36,976 nucleotides of DNA. It comes from Clostridia bacterium (GTDB lineage Bacteria > Bacillota > Clostridia > Oscillospirales > RGIG8002). Numbering within the stretch: the stretch's first letter is position 1; each line of letters begins with the position of its first letter. This document shows positions 29,282-36,976 of this stretch, in pieces. The DNA lies in the NCBI GenBank assembly GCA_017620395.1, contig JAFZQJ010000001.1, forward strand, positions 1 through 36,976. The letters are read 5' to 3'. The notes beneath the pieces are model-generated. The model was given only the letters and a program-made list of their open reading frames with translations, did not search any database and was not told where the DNA came from. The translations under genes and the position numbers were made by a program.

Positions 29282-29908
29282 ATGAACGTATATGATTTTG
29301 ACGGCACGATCTATTACCCGGATTGCGCCGTGAGCTTTGCCCTTTGGTGCATGAGGCGGCATCCGTCTTTGTGGTTTACTTTTTTCCCAAAGGCGATCAA
29401 AAGTATTATAGGTCATAAGCGCGGAAAGGTGCCGCGTTACGTTATGGAGCGCACGTTTTTCAGCTTCCTTTGCAGGGTAGACGACTTCGACGAGCAAATC
29501 GAGAAATTCTGGGACAGGCACGAAAAGCGAATCTCCGCCTGGTATCTCGCGCAGAAAAAGCCGGATGATCTTATCATAAGCGCTTCCCCGAAATGCATCA
29601 TCGAGCCCATAGCAAAAAGGCTCGGCGTAAACTGCGTCGCGACGGAATATGACCGGGAGTTCGGCGTATTTGTGGACAATCTCATGTATGCAAAGGGAAA
29701 AGCCGCGTATCTTATCGAGCACGGGTTTCCGGTGGTGGATAATTTCTATTCGGATTCGCTTGCGGATACGCCTCTGGCGCTTTGTGCGGAGAAGGCGCAT
29801 CTCATCACCGACAAGGCGCGGAAGGTGAACGACTGGCCGGATCTTGATGAAGAGACCCTGGAAAAAGTTCACCGAAAGATTGACACGGGGTGGTCGATAC
29901 ACCTGTGA
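29282..29908 (+). CDS. HAD-superfamily phosphatase (SerB-like subgroup IB)
   Basis: 208 residues from the ATG at 29282, preceded by GGAGG. Motif I is YDFDGTIYYPD at 4-14 with nucleophile Asp5 and acid Asp7. Motif II is LIISASPKCIIEP; motif III/IV is YSDSLADTPLALCA. The helical cap is at about residues 15-85 (WCMRRHPSLWFTFFPKAIKS). This is the HAD-IB type found in phosphoserine phosphatases and phospholipid-processing relatives. The substrate is unknown. It is 79 bases after the FGGY kinase gene, so probably in the same transcript, ending at a terminator next to tRNA-Tyr. Confidence 0.88.
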   Translation: MNVYDFDGTIYYPDCAVSFALWCMRRHPSLWFTFFPKAIKSIIGHKRGKVPRYVMERTFFSFLCRVDDFDEQIEKFWDRHEKRISAWYLAQKKPDDLIISASPKCIIEPIAKRLGVNCVATEYDREFGVFVDNLMYAKGKAAYLIEHGFPVVDNFYSDSLADTPLALCAEKAHLITDKARKVNDWPDLDEETLEKVHRKIDTGWSIHL

Positions 29909-29958
29909 CAAGGCGAGATCAATCAAAACCAATGATATATGGGCTTGAACATAAAGCG

Positions 29959-29996
29959 AAGGCGCTGATTTTTCAACAAAATCAGCGCCTTTTTTG
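29959..29996 (+). terminator. Terminator shared by the HAD gene and tRNA-Tyr
   Basis: AAGGCGCTGATTTT/AAAATCAGCGCCTT stem followed by T6 on the plus strand; the T-run touches the 3' end of tRNA-Tyr on the other strand. Confidence 0.85.
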
Positions 29997-30079
29997 GTGG
30001 GAGAGGATGGATTCGAACCATCGAAGTCATCGACAACAGATTTACAGTCTGCCCCCTTTGGCCACTCGGGAACTCTCCC
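29995..30079 (-). tRNA. tRNA-Tyr (GTA)
   Basis: 85 bases with a long variable arm, acceptor GGGAGAG/CTCTCCC, anticodon GTA in CTGTAAA, T-loop GGTTCGAATCC, encoded CCA. Confidence 0.94.
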
Positions 30080-30118
30080 ATATTCAGTTTTGCGCCGTCG
30101 GTGAAGACAGCGAAAACT

Positions 30119-30147
30119 ATTATACAGTCGCCGCCGCAAAATGTCAA
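30119..30147 (-). promoter_or_regulatory. Promoter of tRNA-Tyr
   Basis: Minus-strand TTGACA (30147-30142), 17-base spacer, TATAAT (30124-30119). Confidence 0.88.
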
Positions 30148-30228
30148 TAGTTAATTTTCAAAATATTTACCTTTCTTTTTGCTCCGCGGGAAGCGCGTGC
30201 TAAAAATGCCGTTTTTCCGCGGTTGGTG

Positions 30229-30257
30229 TTGACATCCGGCCGCCGGAATGCTAATAT
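30229..30257 (+). promoter_or_regulatory. Promoter of the tyrosine-phosphatase lipoprotein gene
   Basis: TTGACA (30229-30234), 17-base spacer containing CCGGCCGCCGG, TAATAT (30252-30257). Confidence 0.82.
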
Positions 30258-30295
30258 AAATAAAGAGATTTCACTCACAAACGGAGGAAACAGAT

Positions 30296-31444
30296 ATGCA
30301 TACCAAAAGGATAATAGGCTTCATCCTTTGCATCGCGCTCTGCGCGGCCATGCTCGGAGGCTGCGGAAGCAGCTCCGCTTCGGGCGAAAAAGACGTCGTT
30401 ACGTTTACTATGGCCGATCCCGGCGGCGACGTGAACATCCACACATCTATTCAGAATAAATACCTGAAGGGCGAGGATTACCTTGCCGCCACGGACTACG
30501 CCGTCGGTCAGCTCGAACTGAGCTACCCCGTACCGGTCACGCTCGAATGGACCGTCACCGGCGCCGAGGGTAAGGCGAAGTACACCGTCAACCTCTCCGA
30601 AAACGAGGATATGTCCGAAGCAAAGGAGTTCAAGTGCGACTACAACACGCTCCAAATAACCAACCTGAAGATAGGTACGACCTATTACTGGACCGTCACG
30701 GCAGTCTTCACCACCGGTAAGGGCGACAGCAAGACGAAGACGACCTATACCTCCGCGCCGCGCAGCTTCACGGTTTCCGCGGACTGTCCGCGTAACCTGC
30801 AGGTCGACGGCGTGACCAACTTCCGCGATATGGGCGGTTACGTGACCGAGAGCGGCCGTGTTGTCAAGCAGGGACTTATATTCCGCTGCGGCACGATCAG
30901 CGACGGCAATCCTGGCGAAGTCCGCGCCAGAGTTGCCGACGAAGGCAAAAAGACTATGCTCGAGGAGCTCGGCGTCAAGTCCGAACTCGATCTTCGTATG
31001 GAGGAGAACGGCGAGAACGGCCAGATAACAAAGAGCGTTCTCGGCAAGAAGGTCAACTATTACAACTGCCCGATGAGCTACTCGGGAGACATTCTCGAGA
31101 TCAACTCGGAGCAGATCAAGGCGGCGTTCGACGTCTTCGCGGATAAAGACAACTACCCGATATTCTTCCACTGCGCTATAGGCACCGACCGCACCGGCTG
31201 CGTGGCGTTCCTGCTCAACGGCCTGCTCGGCGTCAGCGAGGAAGCTCTGTATCGCGACTATATGTTCTCCAACTACGGCCTGATCTGGGGTTCCCGCGAC
31301 GGCAGTGCGATCACGAACTACATCAACCGCCTGCAGAAGTTCGGCGGCGAACGCCTCAGCGACCGCATCCGTAACTACCTGCTCAGCATCGGCATGACGA
31401 ACGAACAGCTCGATACCATCGTCGAGATAATGCTCGGCAAATAA
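30296..31444 (+). CDS. Secreted tyrosine-phosphatase-like lipoprotein
   Basis: 382 residues, ATG after GGAGG. The signal peptide ends in AMLGGC (lipid-anchored Cys at about 22). Residues about 40-160 look like a fibronectin type III-like domain (VTLEWTVTGAEGKAKYTV, LQITNLKIGTTYYWTVTA). Residues about 165-382 are a dual-specificity/tyrosine phosphatase: NFRDMGGYV near 175, ELDLRMEENG, then the P-loop HCAIGTDRTG with nucleophile Cys293 and Arg299. The group (tyrosine phosphatase family 3) includes LpxP-like inositol polyphosphate and phospholipid phosphatases. It is anchored outside the cell, so its substrate is extracellular. Confidence 0.9.
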   Translation: MHTKRIIGFILCIALCAAMLGGCGSSSASGEKDVVTFTMADPGGDVNIHTSIQNKYLKGEDYLAATDYAVGQLELSYPVPVTLEWTVTGAEGKAKYTVNLSENEDMSEAKEFKCDYNTLQITNLKIGTTYYWTVTAVFTTGKGDSKTKTTYTSAPRSFTVSADCPRNLQVDGVTNFRDMGGYVTESGRVVKQGLIFRCGTISDGNPGEVRARVADEGKKTMLEELGVKSELDLRMEENGENGQITKSVLGKKVNYYNCPMSYSGDILEINSEQIKAAFDVFADKDNYPIFFHCAIGTDRTGCVAFLLNGLLGVSEEALYRDYMFSNYGLIWGSRDGSAITNYINRLQKFGGERLSDRIRNYLLSIGMTNEQLDTIVEIMLGK

Positions 31445-31456
31445 GAGATATAACAG

Positions 31457-31695
31457 ACGGCTCCCTCGCGCAAGCGGGGGAGTTTGTCATTCTGAGCGCA
31501 GCGAAGAATCTCCGAAGTGAAGAAGAAGCGTTGACAGGCTCCCCTGTGCAAGGGGAGCTGTCTTTTTTGCGGAGCAAAAAAGACTGAGGGGTTGTATCTG
31601 CCGCGAAGCGGCAATGCAACACGTCGAAACCGTAATACCACTGACGCAGAGCGTCAATATCATTATCGCGCCAGCGATAATACCGCCGCGCCGCA
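31457..31695. repeat. Mosaic of short intergenic repeats (locus D)
   Basis: Side by side: GGCTCCC/GGGGGAG hairpin (31460-31482); GTCATTCTGAGCGCAGCGAA onward (31486-31512), a sequence that I recognise as widespread in bacterial intergenic DNA; GCTCCCCT/AGGGGAGC hairpin (31538-31559) joined to TTTTTTGC/GCAAAAAA and CTGAGGGGTTGT; then CTGCCGC/GCGGCAA, GACGC/GCGTC and TTATCGC/GCGATAA stems with ATATCATT-like spacers resembling array A. No gene is visible between 31445 and 31807. Confidence 0.7.
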
Positions 31696-31720
31696 AAGAA
31701 CGCGTATCAGTCGTTACATA

Positions 31721-31748
31721 TTGACAAACGCTGATTATGTGCTACAAT
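31721..31748 (+). promoter_or_regulatory. Promoter of the LRR-dockerin gene
   Basis: TTGACA (31721-31726), 16-base spacer, TACAAT (31743-31748). Confidence 0.8.
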
Positions 31749-31807
31749 ATGTGTAGCGCATTGCTATGTGTTGTAATAAAGTGCGTACCATATAGGGGGA
31801 AAACAGA

Positions 31808-34800
31808 GTGAGAAGATTTATGTTAAAAAAGGTTATTTCTGCCATTATCGCTGTTATGATGCTGCTTGCGCTGTTGCCGGAAGGTATAATCGCGTCTGCG
31901 GCGACGACGGCGGAAGGGTGGTGCGGAGATAATCTGAAATGGACGCTCAGCAATGGCGTTTTGAAAATAACGGGCAGCGGATATATGTGGGATTACGGGG
32001 TGGACCAATATATCGGAGATGTGCCAATAACGTCTGCGCCGTGGGGAATGATGGTATTCACCAGCGCTGTAATAGGCAGCGGCGTTAAGAATATCGGCAC
32101 GTGTGCTTTTACCGGGTGCTACGATATGACCAGTATTTCCGTTCCGAGTTCGGTCGAAGTGATAGACGTTGGAGCGTTTGCGTATTGCTACGGATTGGCA
32201 AGTTTCCCTGTGGCGGGCGGTGTTTGGTATATCGGCGACTATGCGTTTGAGTACTGCCAAAACATGGCGAGCTTTCCGTTTACGAGCAATGTCTCATACA
32301 TCGGGGACGGCGCGTTTTTTGCTTGTTGGAGTATGGCCGGCATCGGTATACCAGATGGCGTGGAAACGTTAGGAGCAGATGCATTTTCCTGTTGTTTCGG
32401 GGTTGAAACCATCGCAATTGGCAGCGGCGTCTCAAGAATAGGCGAAAACGCGTTTTACGGATGCAACCCCTCTGTGTTTGCGGTCAATACCAACAATTCT
32501 ATATATTACAGTAACGGGAACTGCCTTATTGAACGGAAAACGAGAAGGATAATCAGAGGTACAAACACGAGCACTATACCGTCCGATATAAAGATTATCG
32601 GCGCCGGTGCTTTTGGTTTGTGCGACGGCTTGACGGTCGTAAGCATCCCGGGAAGCGTGACCACAATTGAGAGTCGGGCGTTCTATGGAGATACGCAGAT
32701 GACGGATATAACCATTCCCGCGAGTGTGACAAGCATAGCTGTAGATGCGTTTAAATACTACGATGATTTTGAACACATATTGCCTGTAACTCTCCATGTG
32801 TATTTTGACTCATATGCAAAAGAGTTTGCAGAGAACAACAACTTTAACTATGCTCTCATAGGAACATCGTCAGGGACTTGCGGCGAAGCCCTGACTTGGA
32901 CGCTTACAGACGGAGCGCTTGTGATAAGCGGATACGGGCGGATGTATAATTACTTTTTGAACGCGCCGTGGGGGCGCGGCGTGCAAAGCGTAGTTATAAA
33001 CAACGGAGTTACCGGAATAGGAGAGTGGGCATTTGCTGATTGTTGGGGCTTGACAAGCGTGTCGCTGCCTGATAGCCTGACCAGCATAGGATACTGTGCG
33101 TTTTATAATTGCGACAGTTTGACAAGGGTTACGATTCCGAAAAGCGTGACAGATATCTCATATACCGTTTTTACTCATGAGTACTCAAATTTGTCCGGTT
33201 TGGTTCTGAGGGTTTACGATGGTTCGTATGCAATGCAGTATGCAATAGATCACTGGATTGAATATGAAATAATTCCCCAATGCGGATTGAACCTCACATG
33301 GTCGCTTGTTAATGGCGTTCTTACAATCACTGGCACGGGGGATATGTATGATTACGATTCATTTAGTCCTGCACCATGGAGTAAAGCGGATGTCGTAGAG
33401 TTAGTAATCTCCAGAGGCGTGACGAGTATCGGCAACAACGCGTTCGAGAATTGTGTTGGATTAAAAAGAGCCACAATACCCGATAGCGTGACTGACATCG
33501 GCTATTGCGCTTTTTCTGGTTGTATTGCTCTTTCCTCAATAAACATTTCCGGCGTCTTGACGCACCTCGGGAGTATGGCGTTTTATAACACTGGTTACAG
33601 TAGCAATCCCGGCAATTGGTATAACAACGCGCTGTATATTGCGAATTGGTTATCTGAAACAAATAATCAAATAAACGGAGACGTGAATATCAAAGAAGGA
33701 ACTATAGGGATCGCCGACGGCGTTTTTTCCGGCAGAATAAGAGTCGAGAGCATTACTATGCCGGACACGGTGCTTTCTATAGGGTTAGAGGCATTCAGCG
33801 ATTGTGTCGCGTTAGAGAATGTCGAACTTTCAAACAATTTGAAGAGCATTGATAAATACTCTTTTGTGGGTTGCGAAAATCTGTCAGTTCTAAATATCCC
33901 GGATAGTGTCAATTATATTGAACGCGGCGCGTTCGAATACTGCCCCAAGTTGATATTGAAGGTTTTAAGAGATTCCTATGCGCATGCGTATGCGGTGGAT
34001 AACAATCTCAAATATGAGATAATCGAGTATCCAATTTCGAGCATATCGGTATCAAAACTTCCGAATAAGACCGCATATATGGAGCGCAGTGAGGCGCTTG
34101 ACGTGACCGGCGGCAGGGTAACGCTGTATTATACCAACGGTACATCCAAGACCATCGATATGACGAACGATATGGTCAGCGGTTTTGATAATACCAGAGT
34201 AGGATCTCAAACGCTGACCGTGAGTTACGAGGGTAAGACTGCGTTTTTCAGCGTAACTATAACGGCGAGGACTGCTTTGAGAATTGCAGTAACAACGTTG
34301 CCTGCGAAGACGAGTTATCTTGAGGGGAAAGACAAGTTGGATGTGGCCGGCGGTAGGATAACGGTATATTATAACAGCGGTCCGAGTGAAGTGCTTGACA
34401 TGACAGCGGCAATGGTCAGCGGTTTCGATAACAACAAAGTCGGCGATCAGACTCTGACGGTTACCTATAACGGCAAGACGGCGACGTTCAACGTGACTAT
34501 AGTCGCAAAAACGTTGAAAGGCATCAGCGTAGCGCAACTTCCGAATAAGCTTGAATATTTGATAGACAGCGAGCCGTTTGACGTTACAGGCGGAAAGATT
34601 AAACTGATCTATGATAACGGCTCCTCGATAATCACAAGTATGCTGGCGTCGATGGTCAGCGGGTTCGATAATACGATTCTAGGCAGGCAGACGCTGACGG
34701 TGACCTATAAAGGTTTTACCGATACGTTTGATGTGTATGTGGTGACGGCTGCCGGAGAGTTAACAAAAGGCGACGCCGACGGTGACGGAGTCGTCACGGT

Positions 34801-34957
34801 CAACGACGCGCTCTCCGCGCTGCGTATCGCGGCGAAGCTGGTCGAGCCGACCGCCGATGACTTCGCCGTACTCGACATCGACGGCGATGGCGTTATCGCG
34901 GTCAACGACGCGCTTGCGATTCTCCGCGTCGCCGCGAAGCTCGTCAATTCGCTGTAA
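31808..34957 (+). CDS. Secreted leucine-rich-repeat (BspA-type) protein with bacterial Ig-like domains and type I dockerin
   Basis: 1049 residues from the GTG at 31808 after AGGGGG; an ATG four codons later is possible. A signal peptide (IAVMMLLALLPEGIIASA) is followed by three blocks of LRR_5 repeats, each headed by a matching element (CGDNLKWTLSNGVLKITG at 39, CGEALTWTLTDG at 358, CGLNLTWSLVNG at 492) and repeats such as IPDSVTDIGYCAFSGC. Residues about 743-985 are three tandem Big_3-like domains of about 82 residues (LPNKTAYMERSEALDVTGG first). The last 60 residues are a type I dockerin with two Ca-binding loops (DADGDGVVTVNDALSALRI, DIDGDGVIAVNDALAILRV). The dockerin should bind a cohesin on a scaffoldin. 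No scaffoldin is in the window. Confidence 0.92.
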   Translation: MRRFMLKKVISAIIAVMMLLALLPEGIIASAATTAEGWCGDNLKWTLSNGVLKITGSGYMWDYGVDQYIGDVPITSAPWGMMVFTSAVIGSGVKNIGTCAFTGCYDMTSISVPSSVEVIDVGAFAYCYGLASFPVAGGVWYIGDYAFEYCQNMASFPFTSNVSYIGDGAFFACWSMAGIGIPDGVETLGADAFSCCFGVETIAIGSGVSRIGENAFYGCNPSVFAVNTNNSIYYSNGNCLIERKTRRIIRGTNTSTIPSDIKIIGAGAFGLCDGLTVVSIPGSVTTIESRAFYGDTQMTDITIPASVTSIAVDAFKYYDDFEHILPVTLHVYFDSYAKEFAENNNFNYALIGTSSGTCGEALTWTLTDGALVISGYGRMYNYFLNAPWGRGVQSVVINNGVTGIGEWAFADCWGLTSVSLPDSLTSIGYCAFYNCDSLTRVTIPKSVTDISYTVFTHEYSNLSGLVLRVYDGSYAMQYAIDHWIEYEIIPQCGLNLTWSLVNGVLTITGTGDMYDYDSFSPAPWSKADVVELVISRGVTSIGNNAFENCVGLKRATIPDSVTDIGYCAFSGCIALSSINISGVLTHLGSMAFYNTGYSSNPGNWYNNALYIANWLSETNNQINGDVNIKEGTIGIADGVFSGRIRVESITMPDTVLSIGLEAFSDCVALENVELSNNLKSIDKYSFVGCENLSVLNIPDSVNYIERGAFEYCPKLILKVLRDSYAHAYAVDNNLKYEIIEYPISSISVSKLPNKTAYMERSEALDVTGGRVTLYYTNGTSKTIDMTNDMVSGFDNTRVGSQTLTVSYEGKTAFFSVTITARTALRIAVTTLPAKTSYLEGKDKLDVAGGRITVYYNSGPSEVLDMTAAMVSGFDNNKVGDQTLTVTYNGKTATFNVTIVAKTLKGISVAQLPNKLEYLIDSEPFDVTGGKIKLIYDNGSSIITSMLASMVSGFDNTILGRQTLTVTYKGFTDTFDVYVVTAAGELTKGDADGDGVVTVNDALSALRIAAKLVEPTADDFAVLDIDGDGVIAVNDALAILRVAAKLVNSL

Positions 34958-35004
34958 AATGCCTAATCTCTTCTGGCGATTTCTACTGCCAACGGAGGGA
35001 AAAC

Positions 35005-36822
35005 ATGCATCGCTTTCAGCGGTTCACACCGAATGAAATAAAGCCCGCGGGGTGGCTGAAGCGGCAGCTTCGCATACAGGCGGGCGGCCTCGGCGGTCAT
35101 CTCGACGAGGTCTGGCGCGACGTGCGCGACAGCGCGTGGATCGGCGGCTCCGCCGAGGGTTGGGAGCGCGTCCCGTATTGGCTGGACGGCTTCATTCCGC
35201 TCGCCTTCCTGCTGGAAGACGGGGGAATGATCGCGCGCGCGAAGCGTTATATCGACGCGATCCTCGCTTCGCAGAAGCCGTCCGGCTGGATATGTCCGCA
35301 TCCGGAGGAGGACGCCGCGGACTACGACTCCTGGGCGATACTGCTCATCTCGAAGGCGCTGACCGTATGGGCGCGGTGCAGCGGCGACGAGCGCGCCGAC
35401 GCCGCGCTTTACAAGTTGCTGAAAAACCTTTACTCGCTGCTTTCCTCCGGCGAGGTCAAGCTCTTCGACTGGGGCGCTTACCGCTGGTTCGAGGGCTGCG
35501 TGGCGATAGAGTATATCTATTCGCGCCGTCCGGAGCCGTGGTTGAAGGAGCTCGCCGCGCTGCTTCGTGAGCAGGGCGTGAAGTGGGCGGAAAAGACGCC
35601 GCTGTGGGAAACTCCCGCGGAGGCGTGGAATTACGATACGCATATAGTCAACGTCGCGATGGCGCTGAAGGCGGAGGCGGTCTCGCACGAGCTTCTCGGA
35701 GAGGAATACTCCGGCGAAGCCGACCGCTTCCTCGATATCCTCGACCGCTTCAACGGCACGCCTGCCGGCGTTTTCACCGGCGACGAGATCCTTTCGGGCT
35801 TGAGCCCGATACAGGGCACGGAGCTCTGCGCCGTAGCGGAGCTGATGTATTCCTGCGAGCAGCTTTACGCCCGCACGGGCGCGGAGAAGTGGGCGGAACG
35901 CCTCGAGCTTATCGCCTTCAACGCGTTCCCGGCGGCGTTCAGCGACGATATGTGGGCGCACCAGTACGATCAGCAGAGCAACCAGATCGCCTGCGAGAGA
36001 TTCCCGGGCAGACCGGTGTTCCGCACCAACAACTGCGAGGCGCACCTTTTCGGGCTGGAGCCGAACTACGGCTGCTGCACGGCGAATTTCGGGCAGGGCT
36101 GGCCGAAGCTCGCGCTTTCGGCGTTCATGCGCGGCGAAGGCGAGGTCGTCAGCGCCGTTCCGGTCCCGTCGCGGCTTGATTGCGATAGCTGCCGTATAGA
36201 GCTTGAAACCGACTATCCGTTCAATACGGAGTTCGTTTACACGGTTGAGGCGAAGGCGCCCTTCGCGCTCGCGCTGCGCGCGCCGTCATACGCCGGGGCG
36301 GCGTTCGTCGGCGGCGCGGCCGTGACGCCGGAGGCGGACGGGCTTTTCCGCGTCCGCTTCGCCGCGGGAGAAAGGCGCGTTCTGCGCGTGCGGTGGGAGG
36401 TCGGAACGGAGCTGCTGCGCCGTCCGCACGGGCTCGTCAGCGTGAAGCGCGGGCCGCTTGTCTTCGCGCTGCCGATAGCTTACGAAAAGCGCATGCGCGA
36501 ATACGAGCGCGACGGCGTCGAGCGGAAATACCCCTACTGCGACTACGAATACATACCGAAAAGCGAGTGGCGGTACGCGCTCGCGTACGGATTTGAGGCC
36601 GACTTCCGCGGCGTCGGCGAAACGCCGTTTTCGTCCGCGCGCCCGCCTGTGGCGCTGAAAGCGAAGGCGCGGCGCATCGACTGGGGCTTCGAGGAGGGCT
36701 ACACCTCAGTCTGCGCGAAGGAGCCGCGCTCCCGCGTCCCCTTCGGCGAAGCCGTTCCCGTCGAGCTTTGGCCTTACGGCTGCGCGAAGCTCCGCGTCAC
36801 CGAGCTGCCGCCGCTTGAATAA
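35005..36822 (+). CDS. GH127-type glycoside hydrolase (beta-L-arabinofuranosidase-like)
   Basis: 605 residues, ATG after GGAGG. No signal peptide, so cytoplasmic. The N-terminal (alpha/alpha)6 barrel carries ITLAF-like FIPLAFLLEDGG, ASQKPSGWICPHPEED, GTELCAVAELMYSCEQLY and GLEPNYGCCTANFGQGWPKL; E273, C275, C357 and C358 correspond to the Glu-Cys-Cys-Cys zinc site and catalytic Cys of HypBA1-type enzymes. A C-terminal beta domain (about 390-605) follows. The likely action is release of beta-L-arabinofuranose from plant glycans already taken up. It follows the LRR-dockerin gene by 47 bases in the same direction. Confidence 0.9.
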   Translation: MHRFQRFTPNEIKPAGWLKRQLRIQAGGLGGHLDEVWRDVRDSAWIGGSAEGWERVPYWLDGFIPLAFLLEDGGMIARAKRYIDAILASQKPSGWICPHPEEDAADYDSWAILLISKALTVWARCSGDERADAALYKLLKNLYSLLSSGEVKLFDWGAYRWFEGCVAIEYIYSRRPEPWLKELAALLREQGVKWAEKTPLWETPAEAWNYDTHIVNVAMALKAEAVSHELLGEEYSGEADRFLDILDRFNGTPAGVFTGDEILSGLSPIQGTELCAVAELMYSCEQLYARTGAEKWAERLELIAFNAFPAAFSDDMWAHQYDQQSNQIACERFPGRPVFRTNNCEAHLFGLEPNYGCCTANFGQGWPKLALSAFMRGEGEVVSAVPVPSRLDCDSCRIELETDYPFNTEFVYTVEAKAPFALALRAPSYAGAAFVGGAAVTPEADGLFRVRFAAGERRVLRVRWEVGTELLRRPHGLVSVKRGPLVFALPIAYEKRMREYERDGVERKYPYCDYEYIPKSEWRYALAYGFEADFRGVGETPFSSARPPVALKAKARRIDWGFEEGYTSVCAKEPRSRVPFGEAVPVELWPYGCAKLRVTELPPLE

Positions 36823-36896
36823 ACGTGCACGCCCCAAGGGCGCGCAAATTAGGGATAAGTCGGGTTTTGAACGGCTGTTTCCCGCCCATGCTTCAC

Positions 36897-36935
36897 AAAA
36901 AACAGCGGTCATACATCAAGTATGACCGCTGTTTT
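36897..36935. terminator. Bidirectional terminator
   Basis: AAAACAGCGGTCATAC/GTATGACCGCTGTTTT stem with A- and T-runs, after the GH127 gene. The 74 bases before it hold only a weak GCACGCCCC/GGGCGCGC hairpin. Confidence 0.88.
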
Positions 36936-36976
36936 GTTGTTTTGCCTGAACGATAAACATCTCGTTCAAAACTGCT

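Overview
The window looks like a chromosome segment from an uncultured or little-studied spore-forming Clostridia member (Oscillospiraceae/Christensenellales-like). The evidence is a spoVAC-AD-AE locus, a T-box leader, Gram-positive style lipoproteins and promoters, a type I dockerin protein, strong GGAGG ribosome sites, GC-rich coding sequence, and tRNA genes with encoded CCA ends. The organism assignment is inference from gene content only.

Layout. 1-3000: the 5' tip of lepA (minus strand), then a single-polypeptide fusion of a xylose-isomerase-like TIM barrel with an AMP-forming acyl-CoA synthetase, preceded by a complete T-box riboswitch and promoter. 3000-5480: two lipoproteins and a hemolysin III-family membrane protein. 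5478-7281: spoVAC-AD-AE, in which both spoVAC and spoVAE lack ATG/GTG/TTG at the expected start. 7390-9470: a membrane-anchored XRE/LiaF-like regulator divergent from a PHP phosphoesterase, with a tandem palindromic operator between them. 9530-12630: SDR, D-lactate dehydrogenase-like enzyme with a Cys-rich tail, two small proteins and a GNAT. 12800-15790: a hairpin array, tRNA-Glu, tRNA-Leu, an HD-GYP remnant, a diguanylate cyclase and an XRE/zinc-ribbon regulator. 15850-19020: a Crp/Fnr regulator followed by a three-gene ABC importer. 19027-21240: cupin, tRNA-Met and tRNA-Trp, hairpin array, S23-type four-helix-bundle gene, an amber-interrupted gene and a small lipoprotein. 21304-25217: nadE-pncB-PP2C phosphatase on the minus strand. 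25217-25720: two more hairpin arrays and a deleted tRNA relic. 25800-30080: MATE transporter with a kinase-like C-terminal domain, FGGY sugar kinase, HAD phosphatase, tRNA-Tyr. 30200-36935: secreted tyrosine-phosphatase-like lipoprotein, mosaic repeats, a dockerin-bearing leucine-rich-repeat surface protein, and a GH127-type arabinofuranosidase.

The most distinctive signal is a repeated architecture at three loci (12.8, 19.8 and 25.4 kb). A tRNA 3' end (or tRNA relic) is followed by a strong terminator hairpin. Then comes an array of short hairpins separated by a constant spacer (ATGATAT/ATATCAT or TAATGAAG/CTTCATTA), and then a gene in the same direction. At two loci the far edge is the same 17-nt block, which ends in the -35 box of the next gene, so the element may carry an outward promoter. 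Other notable points are the T-box on an acyl-CoA synthetase fusion, the shared 13-bp palindrome at two XRE-gene promoters, the non-canonical spoVA starts, and the sharp base-composition step at the dockerin of the LRR protein.
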